Shown: piece by piece, positions 1 to 9,979 of the stretch | Layout: each line of letters starts with the position of its first letter | How positions within the stretch are numbered: the stretch's first letter is position 1 | NCBI GenBank assembly: GCA_009192285.1 | Contig: WBVU01000004.1 | Span: 1,324,001 to 1,388,000 of the forward strand | Reading direction: 5' to 3' | Length of the DNA: 64,000 nucleotides | DNA from: Morchella semilibera | Taxonomy: Eukaryota; Ascomycota; Pezizomycetes; Pezizales; Morchellaceae | Notes under the pieces: generated by a model | The model's database searches: none | Told to the model about the DNA's origin: nothing | Seen by the model: the letters and a program-made list of their open reading frames with translations, nothing else | Position numbers and translations under genes: made by a program

Positions 1-1
1 A

Positions 2-280
2 ACAGAAAAAGCAAGATGGGCGGTCACCAACAGGACTAATATTGCCAAAGTATTGGAAGCGACTGGGACATCCATCACGACCAAAGGTTCTTATTATCCA
101 ACCGGAAAGACACCGCAGCCTGGTCAAGATCCAAAACTGTATATCCTTGTGGAAGGTGATACCGAACTTGTGGTAACAAATGCTATGAGAGAACTTAAGA
201 GGCTGCTTGCAGACGGGACTCTCGCGGCCGTAGATAGCGAGAATAGGGCGCCTGCTAGCTCAAGATATAGCGTATTGTAA
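2..280 (+). CDS. PRP5: Prp5-type DEAD-box RNA helicase, C-terminal end (gene runs off the window)
   Basis: Only the last ~92 codons are present, open from base 2 to the TAA at 278-280. The piece has the C-terminal extension typical of Prp5/DDX46: a '[15 protein letters not shown]' stretch, then 'KGSYYPTGK', '[11 protein letters not shown]' and '[12 protein letters not shown]', ending in an 'RYSV' tail. In Prp5 proteins this follows the two RecA-like helicase lobes, which lie outside the window. Prp5 is a nuclear ATPase that helps U2 snRNP bind the intron branch point during prespliceosome assembly (established for the family). No damage is visible. The gene is in tandem with the threonyl-tRNA synthetase gene 320 bp downstream. 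Assignment rests on recognition of the tail, not on helicase motifs. Confidence 0.85.
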   Translation, partial: TEKARWAVTNRTNIAKVLEATGTSITTKGSYYPTGKTPQPGQDPKLYILVEGDTELVVTNAMRELKRLLADGTLAAVDSENRAPASSRYSVL

Positions 281-599
281 ATTCAAGATAGGGCTAAGTG
301 TACTGATCTGAAATCTGAGGACGGTCAGTACCCAATTGGAGTAATGCTAGATGGTACAAGGATTGTTAATAGATCAACGAATTCATGATGTGGTTATTAG
401 TGAGTTTTGCTTAAGCGCACTCCAGACCTTCAGTGGTGCAACGCCTGCCAACCTTACCGTGTGATGAACCATGACTCGGATATTACATAGATGTAGATTG
501 CCAAGACACCCCGCGTTTTAGATAGGAAACATTTGGATAACAAGAACAACCCCGCTCCCACAATTTTGTGCTCATCCTCTGATAGGCAAAACAGACATC
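281..599. other. Intergenic, prp5 to THS1
   Basis: This stretch should hold the 3' end of the helicase transcript and the promoter and leader of the ThrRS gene. I see no conserved reading frame, RNA gene or repeat in it. Confidence 0.6.
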
Positions 600-3163
600 A
601 TGGATAAAGCAGCTGAGCTCGTCGATGGCATCAAGAATGTTACTCTTGGTGGAGAGGCTACGGCCCCAGAAGCCAAACCTACTAGTGTCAGACCTAAAGG
701 CGAGAAGAAAGCAAAGAAAGCTGCGGCGAAGGGCCCTGCCGACGCTACACCATTGGAGGTTTGACACCAAAGCTTTGGAGATCCGGCCGGATGGCCTCGC
801 TGACCACCTACTTCTTTCTTACAGCTCGAGCCCGCGCCGGAGTTCATTCCCCATAGAATTCAACTTTTCGAGAAGCTCAAGGCCGAATATGATGCTGAAA
901 TTGCTGGTATGGGATTCGTACCCTATTTCGTTAGTTGAACTTCGCGTTTCGTTTGTTTTCTAATCCCCTTTCTCTTTAGCGAAACCCCGCGAGGAAATCA
1001 CCGTTACGTTGCCCGACGGTTCTGTCATCGTGGGAAAATCATGGGAAACCTCCCCCGCAGAAATCGCAAGAAACATAGCGAAGAGCCTTTTCGAGAAGAC
1101 CGTGATTTCTAGGGTTGATGGTCTATTGTGGGACATTGAAAGACCGCTAGAGAGATCGTGTTCTTTGGAATTGCTTGACTTTGAGAACCCAGAAGGTTCG
1201 TCCTCTAAAGTGTGACTCACCACATCCTATTGTAGGGACTTATTCATTACAACAGGGAAGCGTGTTTTCTGGCACTCCTCTGCCCATGTTCTCGGTGAGG
1301 CTGCTGAGCGTAGATTCGGGTGCCATCTTTGTCTTGGACCACCAACAGATGATGGTTTCTTCTACGAGATGGGACTCGGCGAGGGCGAGGCTGTCACTGC
1401 TGCAGATTACAAACCGTTAGAGACTATTGCACAGAAGGCTATTAAGGAGAAGCAGCCATTCGAGCGTTTGGTTGTTTCAAAGGAGAATTTGCTTGAAATG
1501 TTTAAGCACAACAAGTACAAGCAGGTCTTGATCGGGTCAAAGGTCCCGGACGGTACTAGCACCACTGTTTACAGATGTGGACCTTTGATTGATTTATGTG
1601 TTGGGCCACACGTTCCCCACACTGGTAGAATAAAGACTTTCCAGGTTATGAAGGTAAGATCTATATTGGGGATCGTGTGTGTCCATATTCTCACTAGTTT
1701 ATATATAGAACTCATCGTCTTACTTCCTCGGCGATGCCGCGAATGACTCGTTACAACGTATTTACGGTATCAGTTTCCCAGATAAGAAGCAGATGGATGA
1801 GCACAAGAAGATGCTCGAGGAGGCAGCTAAGCGCGATCACCGCAAAATTGGAAAAGATCAAGAGCTTTTCTTCTTCCACGAGCTATCCCCTGGTTCATGC
1901 TTCTTTCTCCCTCACGGTACAAGAATCTATAATACCTTGGTTGAATTTCTCCGCTCAGAGTACTGGAAGCGCGGCTACGAGGAAGTCATCACCCCGAATA
2001 TGTACAACTCCAAGCTTTGGGAGACTAGTGGACACTGGCAGAACTACCAGGAAAACATGTTCACATTTGAGGTCGAGAAGGACAAGTTTGGCCTTAAACC
2101 TATGAACTGCCCTGGACACTGTTTGCTGTTCGGACACCGTGAGAGGAGTTACCGCGAACTCCCATGGCGAGTTGCAGATTTTGGGGTTATTCACCGCAAT
2201 GAGTTCTCTGGTGCCCTTACCGGGTTGACTAGAGTCAGGAGGTTTCAACAGGATGATACCCACATTTTCTGTACCGAGGATCAAGTTGGACAGGAGATTC
2301 ACGGTCTCTTTGATTTCTTAAAGCATGTTTACGGGCTTCTTGGTTTTACTTTCAAGCTGAAGCTTTCTACTCGCCCGGAGAAGTTTGTCGGTGATATCTT
2401 GACTTGGGACATGGCTGAAAATCAGTTGAAGACCGCTCTTCAGGAGTTCACTGCTGCTGGTGGTGGCCAATGGGAACTCAACCCTGGCGATGGTGCGTTC
2501 TATGGCCCGAAAATCGATATTACAATTTCTGATGCACTTCGCCGTGACTATCAATGTGCGACAATCCAACTCGACTTTCAGCTCCCGCAGAGGTTCAAGC
2601 TCGAGTATAACACCGGCGAGGTCGTTAAAGCAAAGGATGAGGCCGGAAATGAAGAGGTTTCGCACTATAAGAGGCCTGTCATGATTCATAGAGCCATCTT
2701 CGGAAGTGTTGAGCGCTTCATCGCTATTTTGACAGAACATTTTGCAGGAAAGTGGCCTTTCTGGCTTAGCCCGAGACAGATCCTCATTATCCCAGTTATG
2801 CCGGCTGCGAACGATTATGTCCTCGAGCTTCAGACATTGTTCAGAGCCCAGCTGATGCATGTGGATATTGATATTGGTCCGAATACAATGGCAAAGAAGA
2901 TTAGAAATGGGCAAATTCAGCAGTATAATTTCATCTTCGGTATTTCCCTTCTCCAATTCTTGTTCGCTGAATTTCAGATCACTAATAATATGTGGTACTC
3001 ACAAACAGTTGTTGGTGCCGCGGAACGGGACACGAAGACAGTAAACATTAGAAACAGGGATGATCCGGGGACTCAAGCCAAGGGAGAACTTATTCCAGTA
3101 CAGGAGGCTTTGGAGAAGATTTGTAAGCTCAGAGATGAGAGGAGGGTTGTCAATTCTATCTAA
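600..3163 (+). CDS. THS1: Threonyl-tRNA synthetase, cytoplasmic type
   Basis: Class II aminoacyl-tRNA synthetase that attaches threonine to tRNA-Thr. Six exons by eye: 600-758, 825-906, 980-1195, 1256-1653, 1709-2939 and 3009-3163. They sum to 2241 nt, a clean 746-codon frame. Domains in order: a Lys/Ala-rich eukaryotic N-terminal extension; a TGS-like domain ('ITVTLPDGS', '[10 protein letters not shown]'); the second additional (editing) domain ('[13 protein letters not shown]', 'DDGFFYEM'); the class II core with 'LPHGTRIYN' (motif 1 region), 'NCPGHCLLF', '[11 protein letters not shown]' (motif 2 region) and the motif 3 region near '[11 protein letters not shown]'; then the anticodon-binding domain. 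The last intron, 2940-3008, is 69 nt with no stop, so an unspliced reading inserts 23 foreign residues between 'FIF' and '[10 protein letters not shown]'. The ATG at 600 is the first in-frame ATG ahead of the conserved part. Confidence 0.96.
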
Positions 3164-4344
3164 GTATGTTGGAGGTGCCATATAAATAAAAAATAAAAAA
3201 TAGGCAAAGGTCTAATTCGATCAAAGCCTTGTATCTTTCATGAATACAGTATACTCCATAACTCTACAAATTTAACAAACACACAAATCTCCACCACCAC
3301 TACTCCCTCATCTTTTTAATGTCACAATAAATTTACTACCGATGGTATACACATATGTATGGCTCGAGAAGCTATGGAGGGTAGGTGTATAAACTTCGGC
3401 ATTTGCGGCCAATCAGTCTATAGAAATTGATGTCTACTCCCACATTTGTACTAGCGCATAGCCTAACGGTGGGGTTTTCTCTAACTCTCTTACCTCTGAG
3501 GTTTACATACCTACCCCTATGTCTTCTCGCGCTATATTTGAGTACTGAATTTCAGTACTTGTGCTATTTTATACTATATTAGCAATATGCCTAATCATTT
3601 CTCACAGGTGGTAGAAAAGTCTTTATGCTATGCTATATTGTGTAAGTACATGTTTAATTACATGTATTAATGCTAAAACTTATGGGGGTTTCCTACCAGT
3701 GGTGAAATGCCTTCTGCCAATGGACAATGTTGGTCCTTTTTGGCATAATGTTGGCATTACAAGGTATAAATGCCGATATTATTTTCACCGCCTACATGTA
3801 GTGGGGTTATTTTTGACACGTAGATACATTTATGTTTACCTACATGTGAGTAAATGAATTAACTCTTAGCTCACGACCAAGAGGTTAATGAATTAATCAA
3901 TCGCGATAATGAATTAATCCGTGAAGCTCGCGATCAAATTAAACAAAAGAGAAAAAGAAAAAGAAAAAGAAGATCTTGAGATGTATAAGATTAACATTAT
4001 CCCCTATGATGTTAGAAAGTTTGGCCCTATGGTTTTTGTATTTCTATTTTGTTGTACTTTCCTTTGCCGAGGTCGCGGTGGGTGGAGAGGCACTCCGGGG
4101 AGGAAAATATTTCAGATATTGTCATAGCCGATAGGCTGCATACAATAAATGAATTAAAGAAAAGAAAGAAAGAAAGAAAAGAAAAGCTCGCGATCAAAAA
4201 TCATTACCAACCGAGTGATATTACATGATAGATCAGGTGGTGGTAGGCTTGGCTTTACTATGACCAGGATTAGGGCTAGGGGAAGCATAGCATTTGGGTT
4301 ACAGCTCCTTCCCCCAACATCATCGCGAGGTGTTTAAGGCTACT
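3164..4344. other. Intergenic, THS1 to BET5
   Basis: About 1.2 kb without a convincing gene. It is AT-rich and holds two perfect TACATGTA palindromes (3659-3666, 3793-3800), a patch of short direct repeats (3853-4198) and polypurine runs. ORFs near 3630 and 3921 are short with no recognisable product. Confidence 0.6.
3853..4198. repeat. Cluster of short direct repeats (AATGAATTAA and AGCTCGCGATCAAA)
   Basis: AATGAATTAA occurs at 3853, 3887, 3908 and 4148. AGCTCGCGATCAAA occurs at 3925-3938 and again at 4185-4198, with a diverged copy (GCTCACGACCAA) near 3870. Purine-rich AAAG/AAAAAG runs lie between them. This looks like a decayed tandem duplication or a non-autonomous element remnant; no coding capacity and no clear terminal inverted repeats are seen. 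Confidence 0.6.
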
Positions 4345-5213
4345 ATGACAATCTACTCCTTCTACATATTTGACCGGCACTGTAAGTCGCAAAAACTCTT
4401 CAGAGCACCCTACATCTCCGGTTTTCGAACGCTACTAACCACAAATCTGTTTACAGGCGAATGCATCTACATCAAACAATGGCACCAACGGGATAAGTTT
4501 CGGCCTACATCTTCTGCTGGCCCGTCGATAACAGACTCACCAGCTTCTCTCACTGGAGACAGCAAGCGCTCATCTGCCGGTTCCACTCTGTTGCGTAGTA
4601 ATGATACGAATCCAAGCCGACCCGGTGGACGGTTAAGTGTTCAGGATGATGCGAAATTGATATTTGGAGTCGTATTCTCACTGCGGAATATGGTGCAGAA
4701 GCTCTCAGGACCGTTAGTCATTTGAATTCTTTTGAGATCTTCTATCGACTAGTACTAACTACTGTGAGCGGTCGCTAGTGAGGATTCATTTATCTCTTAT
4801 CGGACGGGCGCCTACAAACTTCATTACTATGAAACACCAACAAATCTCAAATTTGTTTTGCTAACAGACGTGAAAATGAATAATCTTCGGGTCGTATTGC
4901 ACCAGATATACGTGAATCTTTATGTTGAGTTCGGTTTGTCCCCTACAAGACTGCTGTTGCGTGTGGCCATTAGCTAATTCGTCCATTAATTATGTAGTTG
5001 TTAAAAACCCTCTTTCACGTAAGTCACCTCGAATTTTAACCTGTAAAAAGCTAACAATATCGCCTTAGCTGTTGAACATCATGGTGGTGAAGGCGTTGCT
5101 GTGGAACTTTTCGAGATGGGATTAGACGGATTTATTGTGAGTGCTTGCATTCAAAATTCCCTTAAAATTGTAACTGATTTTTTTATTCTCTGCAGAGAAC
5201 CATACAGGATTGA
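4345..5213 (+). CDS. BET5: TRAPP complex subunit Bet5 / TRAPPC1
   Basis: Small longin-fold subunit of the TRAPP complexes, which activate the Rab GTPase Ypt1 in ER-to-Golgi and Golgi traffic. Six exons: 4345-4381, 4457-4712, 4779-4933, 4998-5018, 5069-5136 and 5196-5213, totalling 555 nt (184 aa) in a continuous frame. It begins 'MTIYSFYIFDRHCECIYIKQW', then has a fungal Ser/Thr/Pro-rich loop (about residues 22-60), 'DDAKLIFGVVFSLRNM', 'YKLHYYETPTNLKFVLLTD', 'LHQIYVNLYVEFVVKNPLSP' and 'ELFEMGLDGFIRTIQD'. The fourth exon is only 21 nt and supplies most of 'VVKNPLSP'. The longer open frame starting upstream at 4294 is leader sequence; the conserved start is the ATG at 4345. It converges with the ankyrin gene on the other strand. 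Confidence 0.93.
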
Positions 5214-5575
5214 AATTAGGATAAATGGCCAAATTGTCTTACTATTGATACTTATTATGGGTTGGCGCGATTGCTGGAAGCAAATCAGATGTGCATTGGA
5301 GTTAACGGAGAGATTAGACTTTGACGCTCCTTCTCTTGGCTAGGAATTACAGGTTTTATCTCTTACCACAGCTCTTTGTGCGTAATCCGGTCGTTTGAAA
5401 CACGACAGATTATGCCAATAAGCTAGATGTGGGATTTGAGATCTAGGACACATGCTCTTCTAAGGGACTGGACTAGCGTCTCCTTGATCGTCAGACCAAT
5501 AGATTTTGAATTACATTTAGAACTATATAAGGAGACTCTTTAACGACCAATCGTAGTTCTAGACATCAGTTGTTT
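5214..5575. other. Intergenic, convergent 3' ends
   Basis: This lies between the stops of BET5 (plus) and the ankyrin gene (minus). It probably holds both 3' UTRs. I see nothing else in it. Confidence 0.55.
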
Positions 5576-6145
5576 TCAATTCTTGATATCCGCGCCTCTA
5601 GCGGTCAGCAACCGTGCCAAATCTTCAAACTCACTTTCCACCGCAACTTGGAGCAAACATATGTTCCTTCTACCCTTCTCATTGACATCTGCCCCTCTCT
5701 CTAGAAGGAATGAAACAATTGCCTCCTTCCCTGCCCTAACAGCCCAGAAAAGAGCGCTTTCTCCACTGACATCTTTGAGAGAGATGTCAACACCCATATC
5801 CAATAGCTGTTCAACCACCGCAAGATGGCCGTAGTGCGCCGCCCAATGTAACGGAGACCCAATAGGGAAACGTTTCCCACCCCCACCGCTCTCCAGTAAT
5901 ATCTTGACTAACGGCGCATAACCATCCTTAACTGTCTGGATGAGTTCTCTATCTCGGATTGCGATTTTATGAAGAAGTGGGGTAAGGAGGATCGCAAGAC
6001 GGCGGCTTGTTTTGAGAAATGAATTGAGGTCAGCAGACCAGAGGTCTCTGGAGATAAGTAGGAGAAGTTCGTTGGGAAGTTGTAATAATAACATTGCTTG
6101 CTTGTAAAGTATTCCTCTACGATGTAATTGAGTCCCATGGGGCAC
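5576..6145 (-). CDS. Small F-box-like / ankyrin-repeat protein
   Basis: A single-exon frame of 189 aa. The N-terminus has an F-box-like helical segment, 'LLQLPNELLLLISRDLWSADLNSFLKTSRRL' split as leader plus box at about residues 20-50, the usual start of fungal F-box/ankyrin proteins. It is followed by three ankyrin repeats: 'GSPLHWAAHYGHLAVVEQLLDMG' (about 95-118), 'GESALFWAVRAGKEAIVSFLL' (about 128-149) and a weaker third one ending 'LARLLTARGADI'. Such proteins are thought to bring substrates to SCF ubiquitin ligases, but the family is large and the substrate cannot be guessed. An in-frame ATG at 6094 (MLLLQLPNE) just before the box may be the real start. It is short for the family, which often has 5-15 repeats. 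Confidence 0.8.
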   Translation of the reverse strand: MPHGTQLHRRGILYKQAMLLLQLPNELLLLISRDLWSADLNSFLKTSRRLAILLTPLLHKIAIRDRELIQTVKDGYAPLVKILLESGGGGKRFPIGSPLHWAAHYGHLAVVEQLLDMGVDISLKDVSGESALFWAVRAGKEAIVSFLLERGADVNEKGRRNICLLQVAVESEFEDLARLLTARGADIKN

Positions 6146-6568
6146 TGTGGGTGATCTACATACTTATAGCAAGGTAGGTAAATGTTTCAAATACCTTTGT
6201 AGTCCGGCCAGAGAGGTTCCATCCTACCGAACATACGTGTCAATATGTTCTGAGTCAGAATTTAGCTTTGATTGTTCTCTTGTCTGGAGACCCGGTAAAT
6301 CATTGGTTGGGGACCTTGGGAGTTCTACATTCCAGTCAGATCTTGGCGATCTCTAGCCAGCGAAGGGACCTACTACTCTCAGGGTAACTCATAGGTATGC
6401 TTGGCGTCAACCTCAACCACAGACCTAGCGAATTGCAGCGTGAACCCCCAGACATAACTCTCGAGTTCTTATACCCTGGTAAGATATATTTTACCTACCT
6501 CTCCATAGGATGATCCGTTGACTTAGTGACAATAAAGCTTCAAAAACCTAGCAATATATAGTATTAAA
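6146..6568. other. Intergenic between ankyrin gene and NDUFB2
   Basis: The two genes are divergent, so this 423 bp should contain both promoters. No conserved frame or repeat was recognised. Confidence 0.5.
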
Positions 6569-6872
6569 ATGGCCGGTCCCGGAGGAGCTCACCCGATCCA
6601 CGTCCATCCTGTCCGCCCTCTCTATGCGATATCAGCAAAGCTCCTAGGAGCCTCTATGTGGTTCTGGTTGATGTAAGAGCTTAAAGCAACTCACGCCCTG
6701 CCTGATGCATATGTGGCAGAGATGTCTTACGCTAACCGAACGTCCGTTTTTTAGGTACCGTGCGAAGAAGGATGGGGTAAGTGTCACTTGATATCAGGTT
6801 TTGCATCGATTGAAGCTCTAACTTTGGCTTCAGGCCGTTCTCCTAGGACTCAAACACCCTTGGGATCACTAA
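6569..6872 (+). CDS. NDUFB2: Complex I accessory subunit NDUFB2 (AGGG type)
   Basis: A 54-aa protein from three exons, 6569-6672, 6755-6776 and 6834-6872 (165 nt, clean frame). The spliced protein starts 'MAGPGGAHPIHVHPVRPLYA', has one likely membrane helix ('KLLGASMWFWLM'), then 'YRAKKDG' and ends 'AVLLGLKHPWDH'. The His-rich start, the aromatic 'MWFW' segment and the terminal 'HPWDH' are the hallmarks of the fungal NDUFB2/AGGG subunit, a small single-pass protein of the membrane arm of mitochondrial NADH:ubiquinone oxidoreductase. The middle exon is 22 nt. The gene is easily missed because no single exon makes a long frame. Donors (GTAAGA, GTAAGT) and acceptors (TAG, CAG) are all good. Function follows from family recognition of the two ends. 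Confidence 0.85.
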
Positions 6873-7131
6873 ATGCAACGAAATGTGGGGCATAAGGTAT
6901 TATATTTTACAACAATTTATTTTAGACCTGACCAATGCTGATACTTTCCCCTATGCATTCGGCGTAGACGTAGAATCGGAGCCTCACCATACATATAATG
7001 TATATAGATGGCAAAGGACCCACAAACTTGCGTAAAAAGAGTATATAAAGAGCTATGTGAACCATGAGAGCTTCAGTATGCGGTGCAGTAATTGCAGCAC
7101 GTTTGGAATCAACAACAAGGGAAAAGACCGA

Positions 7132-8086
7132 TTAGGCGGGCTTTGCGAACAAATAATGATAGACACCCCATGTATCACCACCTTGCCATGCGAATAATTC
7201 GGCGCATGCCTGGAGATAATCAATCAAAAGAGGTTTTCATCGCTTAGGGTTATGCTGGTTACTCACGAGATAAAATACCTGCCAGCGGTAGAACCATTTA
7301 TATTCCTCGCCCGCTCCATATGTCTTCGCCAAGGATGGCAATACCAGGCTCTTGTTTTTATTCAAGTTCTTCAAGGGTTTTTTTTGCGGGGTATATCATA
7401 ATAGATGAAAATATACCTCACAAGTTCTGGCATAGTGACTTCCATTTACATGTGTTCAAACATCCCAACTGAAACTACTCTGTCGAAAGAAGCTAGGTCG
7501 AACTCGTGAATGGCCACATCTGCTGTGACGATGGTTAAATTCTCGACCCCTTGCCTCTCCGCTTCAGCATCGATATATTCCTTCTGTGTCCGACTGTTTG
7601 AAAGCCCGATAACCTTTGGCCCAGGGAATTTCTTTGCGAAATAAAGTGAGCATGATCCCCACCCGCACCCTAGATCTAGAATTGATTGACCCTCTGAAAA
7701 TTCGGCACGTTCAACATATCTTTCGAGCATGAACACCTCGGCTTCATCTAGGGTTGTTGAATGAGTGGGATAGTAACACGAGGAATACTTCATCCGTTTT
7801 CCGAGGGTATGTTCAAATACCATGGTGTCTACTTCGTAGTGCTCCTTGCAATCTCAACGTTCTCGGCAATGGGCCGGGGGCGTAAAGAACCAATAAGTGC
7901 CATCTTTTTAGAAGAAGCCTCCTCAAGGGATCCACCGGCAATTGTATTGAGTCGATCCCGAAGCTCAATGCGGATACCCTTTCTGTGGAAAACAATCAGT
8001 TTAGAAGTGTTTGATATATTGAGAATTAGATACCTGATCACCAGCTCTGGCAAGAAGCCATTATCAAGAAGCCATTCGGTAGCCAT
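7132..8086 (-). pseudogene. CFA-synthase / coclaurine N-methyltransferase-like SAM methyltransferase, broken
   Basis: Reading right to left: N-terminus 'MATEWLLDNGFLPELVIR', an in-frame 51-nt intron, then 'KGIRIELRDRLNTI' and 'RPIAENVEIA'. The SAM-binding half follows ('HYEVDTMVFEHTLGKRMKYS', 'SILDLGCGWGSCSLYFA' as motif I, 'VIGLSNSRTQKEYI', 'SFDRVVSVGMFEHM'), and the C-terminus is 'SLVLPSLAKTYG', 'EYKWFYRWQVFYL' (exon 7267 to about 7383) and 'ACAELFAWQGGDTWGVYHYLF' (7132-7209). Family members catalyse SAM-dependent methyl transfer to lipids or amines. Three lesions are seen: a one-base frame shift near 7840 just before 'EHYEV'; an in-frame TAA right after 'MFEHM' near 7443; and loss of the ~75 residues that normally lie between 'MFEHM' and the 'LPSLAKTYG' segment. 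An unusual splice pattern cannot restore the missing core, so a pseudogene is the best reading. Confidence 0.75.
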
Positions 8087-9979
8087 TTTCTGAGGTTGCT
8101 GGTAGGGGTGTTCTGTGCGGTCACTACAAAATATTTCTCGGAAATGATTGAATGCATGTACTTTTATTCAGTTCATGGTCTGCCTTACCACACACATGTA
8201 TATTCCTTCGATCCCAGGATCTGATGACGTTAACAATTCCGCAGAACGATCATGATCCCAATTCGCGATCTTCAAGTGCAGGTATAAGTCTCTTTCCCAA
8301 AGCTTCTTTTTATGGATACGTAATGAAAATATATGGCCACATCCGGGTAGACCAAAAGTTAGTATCCTTCGCGTACTGTACTTACAATAATACACCGGGG
8401 GCAGCCCCTCACGACCGCGAGTTGTAGACTTGTAGCTACTTCCAGATCTGGCGGAAGACCCCACTTATAATTAAGATAAGGTAATGGTAGGAAAGAAACT
8501 AATTGGTTGGCTCAAGCTATGGGAACGTGCCCCAAAATTAACTCCCATGGGCTTGTTCGCCAAATTTCTTTTACCTTGGGTTGTATATCAGGTTCTCCCT
8601 ACGACCGCTCCTCCCTCCACCATCGCCCTAGTCCTTCTACCTTTGGGGTGAGCCGTAAGGGTTCCAACCCTATACCTTGACATTACATGTAGTATCTCTA
8701 GTTCAATCATTTGCACCTATTCCCTGGTTGCCATGCCAGGTTAGACCTCTCATTCTCGACCAATAGAAGTGCCTGATCAGTCCGCTAGTATTGTTGCGTA
8801 CTTTTTGGTGTAAACGGCGCTAGCGAATTTTTCCTAGTAGATTTCCACACATGATTTACGAGCAGATGATAGTGTGCACTGTATCGCGGTTCATATCATG
8901 CAACGCTGCCCTTGATAAATTCGACTAGAGAAGCTATAGGCTGTTTCTGTTGCCTAACCATATTAATGATGTAGTTTTGTTATCTAGTCCTGGTTGCCCA
9001 ACCCTTAGCAAATGACAGTTAGTTACACGCAGACCACGGACATATATTTGAGGTGATGAGCAGGATATTGTAGGGTGAAAACGGTGATGTTTTCCTTTCC
9101 CCGCGTAGTAATAGGGCGGTAGGGGTGGGAAACATTGTCTACCTATCCGGAGTTGCAAGGGAAGAAGAAGATTGACTCAAGGGATGAGTAGGAGGGGCCT
9201 GGCTACTCCTGGGGGTCCCTTGTAAAGATCGAGATTAACGTGTGGCAGGCCTAGGGGTTGTAGGCTTTTTACAGTCCGAGATTGATGGTGCAGAAGCTAA
9301 GGGCTAAGTACAGACTTAATACCCGTCACCAGAAGTATTTTTAAAAGTCTATGTAGTTCGTAAAAGGTATGGGGTATCTAGGCCTGACTGTAATCAGTCA
9401 TCCTCGGAGTCTTTTTCAATCGCCATTAATGTTTGAAACAGGAGGATTAGAGACTGTGAATTGATTGATTGATAGCTCATACGTGCGTGAGTTAAGAGAG
9501 AAACATCCTACCGTTCTCAAGTACTTCATTTGAAGAGAATAAAGGGCTGCTCTCTAGAATCTCATTTGAAGGCTTTGGAGGGTTTGTGTATTCACTAATC
9601 TATCTATATATTAGCCCAATGTTCGTTATCATAGGCATAAATCCTGTACCTATCAGTATTCTGGGTACATATAAGTAGTTCATATAGGCTTTTTTAACGA
9701 TAAGAATATAGGGAAGCGGTTTAATTATGAATAATTGGAAGTGGGACAGAATAGTATTTGCTTGCTTTAAAGTAAGCCTCAGGATAAACTTAAAACCTGA
9801 CTACCAAGTTTCCCACCATCTAAATCTCGCTTGTAACTGATTCTAATACAACCCAAGCCCAAACAAAGACAGAAGTACTAAACAAATGTAGACACATATC
9901 AACACCAGCAATGAAGAGAAATGATTTAAATACAATCTAGCTTGTCCCCCTCAGGCTCTTTGATCGCGGGAAACATTCC
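8087..9979. other. Long stretch without a recognisable gene
   Basis: About 1.9 kb upstream of the broken methyltransferase and downstream of YPK9. It has one TACATGTA (8684-8691). ORFs at 8152-8464 and 8934-9158 have no recognisable domains and overlap on opposite strands. The right edge probably contains the YPK9 3' UTR. Confidence 0.55.

Noticed and set aside
8168-8464. 98-aa minus frame upstream of the methyltransferase
   Set aside because: Not similar to the N-terminus of that family and antisense to another frame of similar length.
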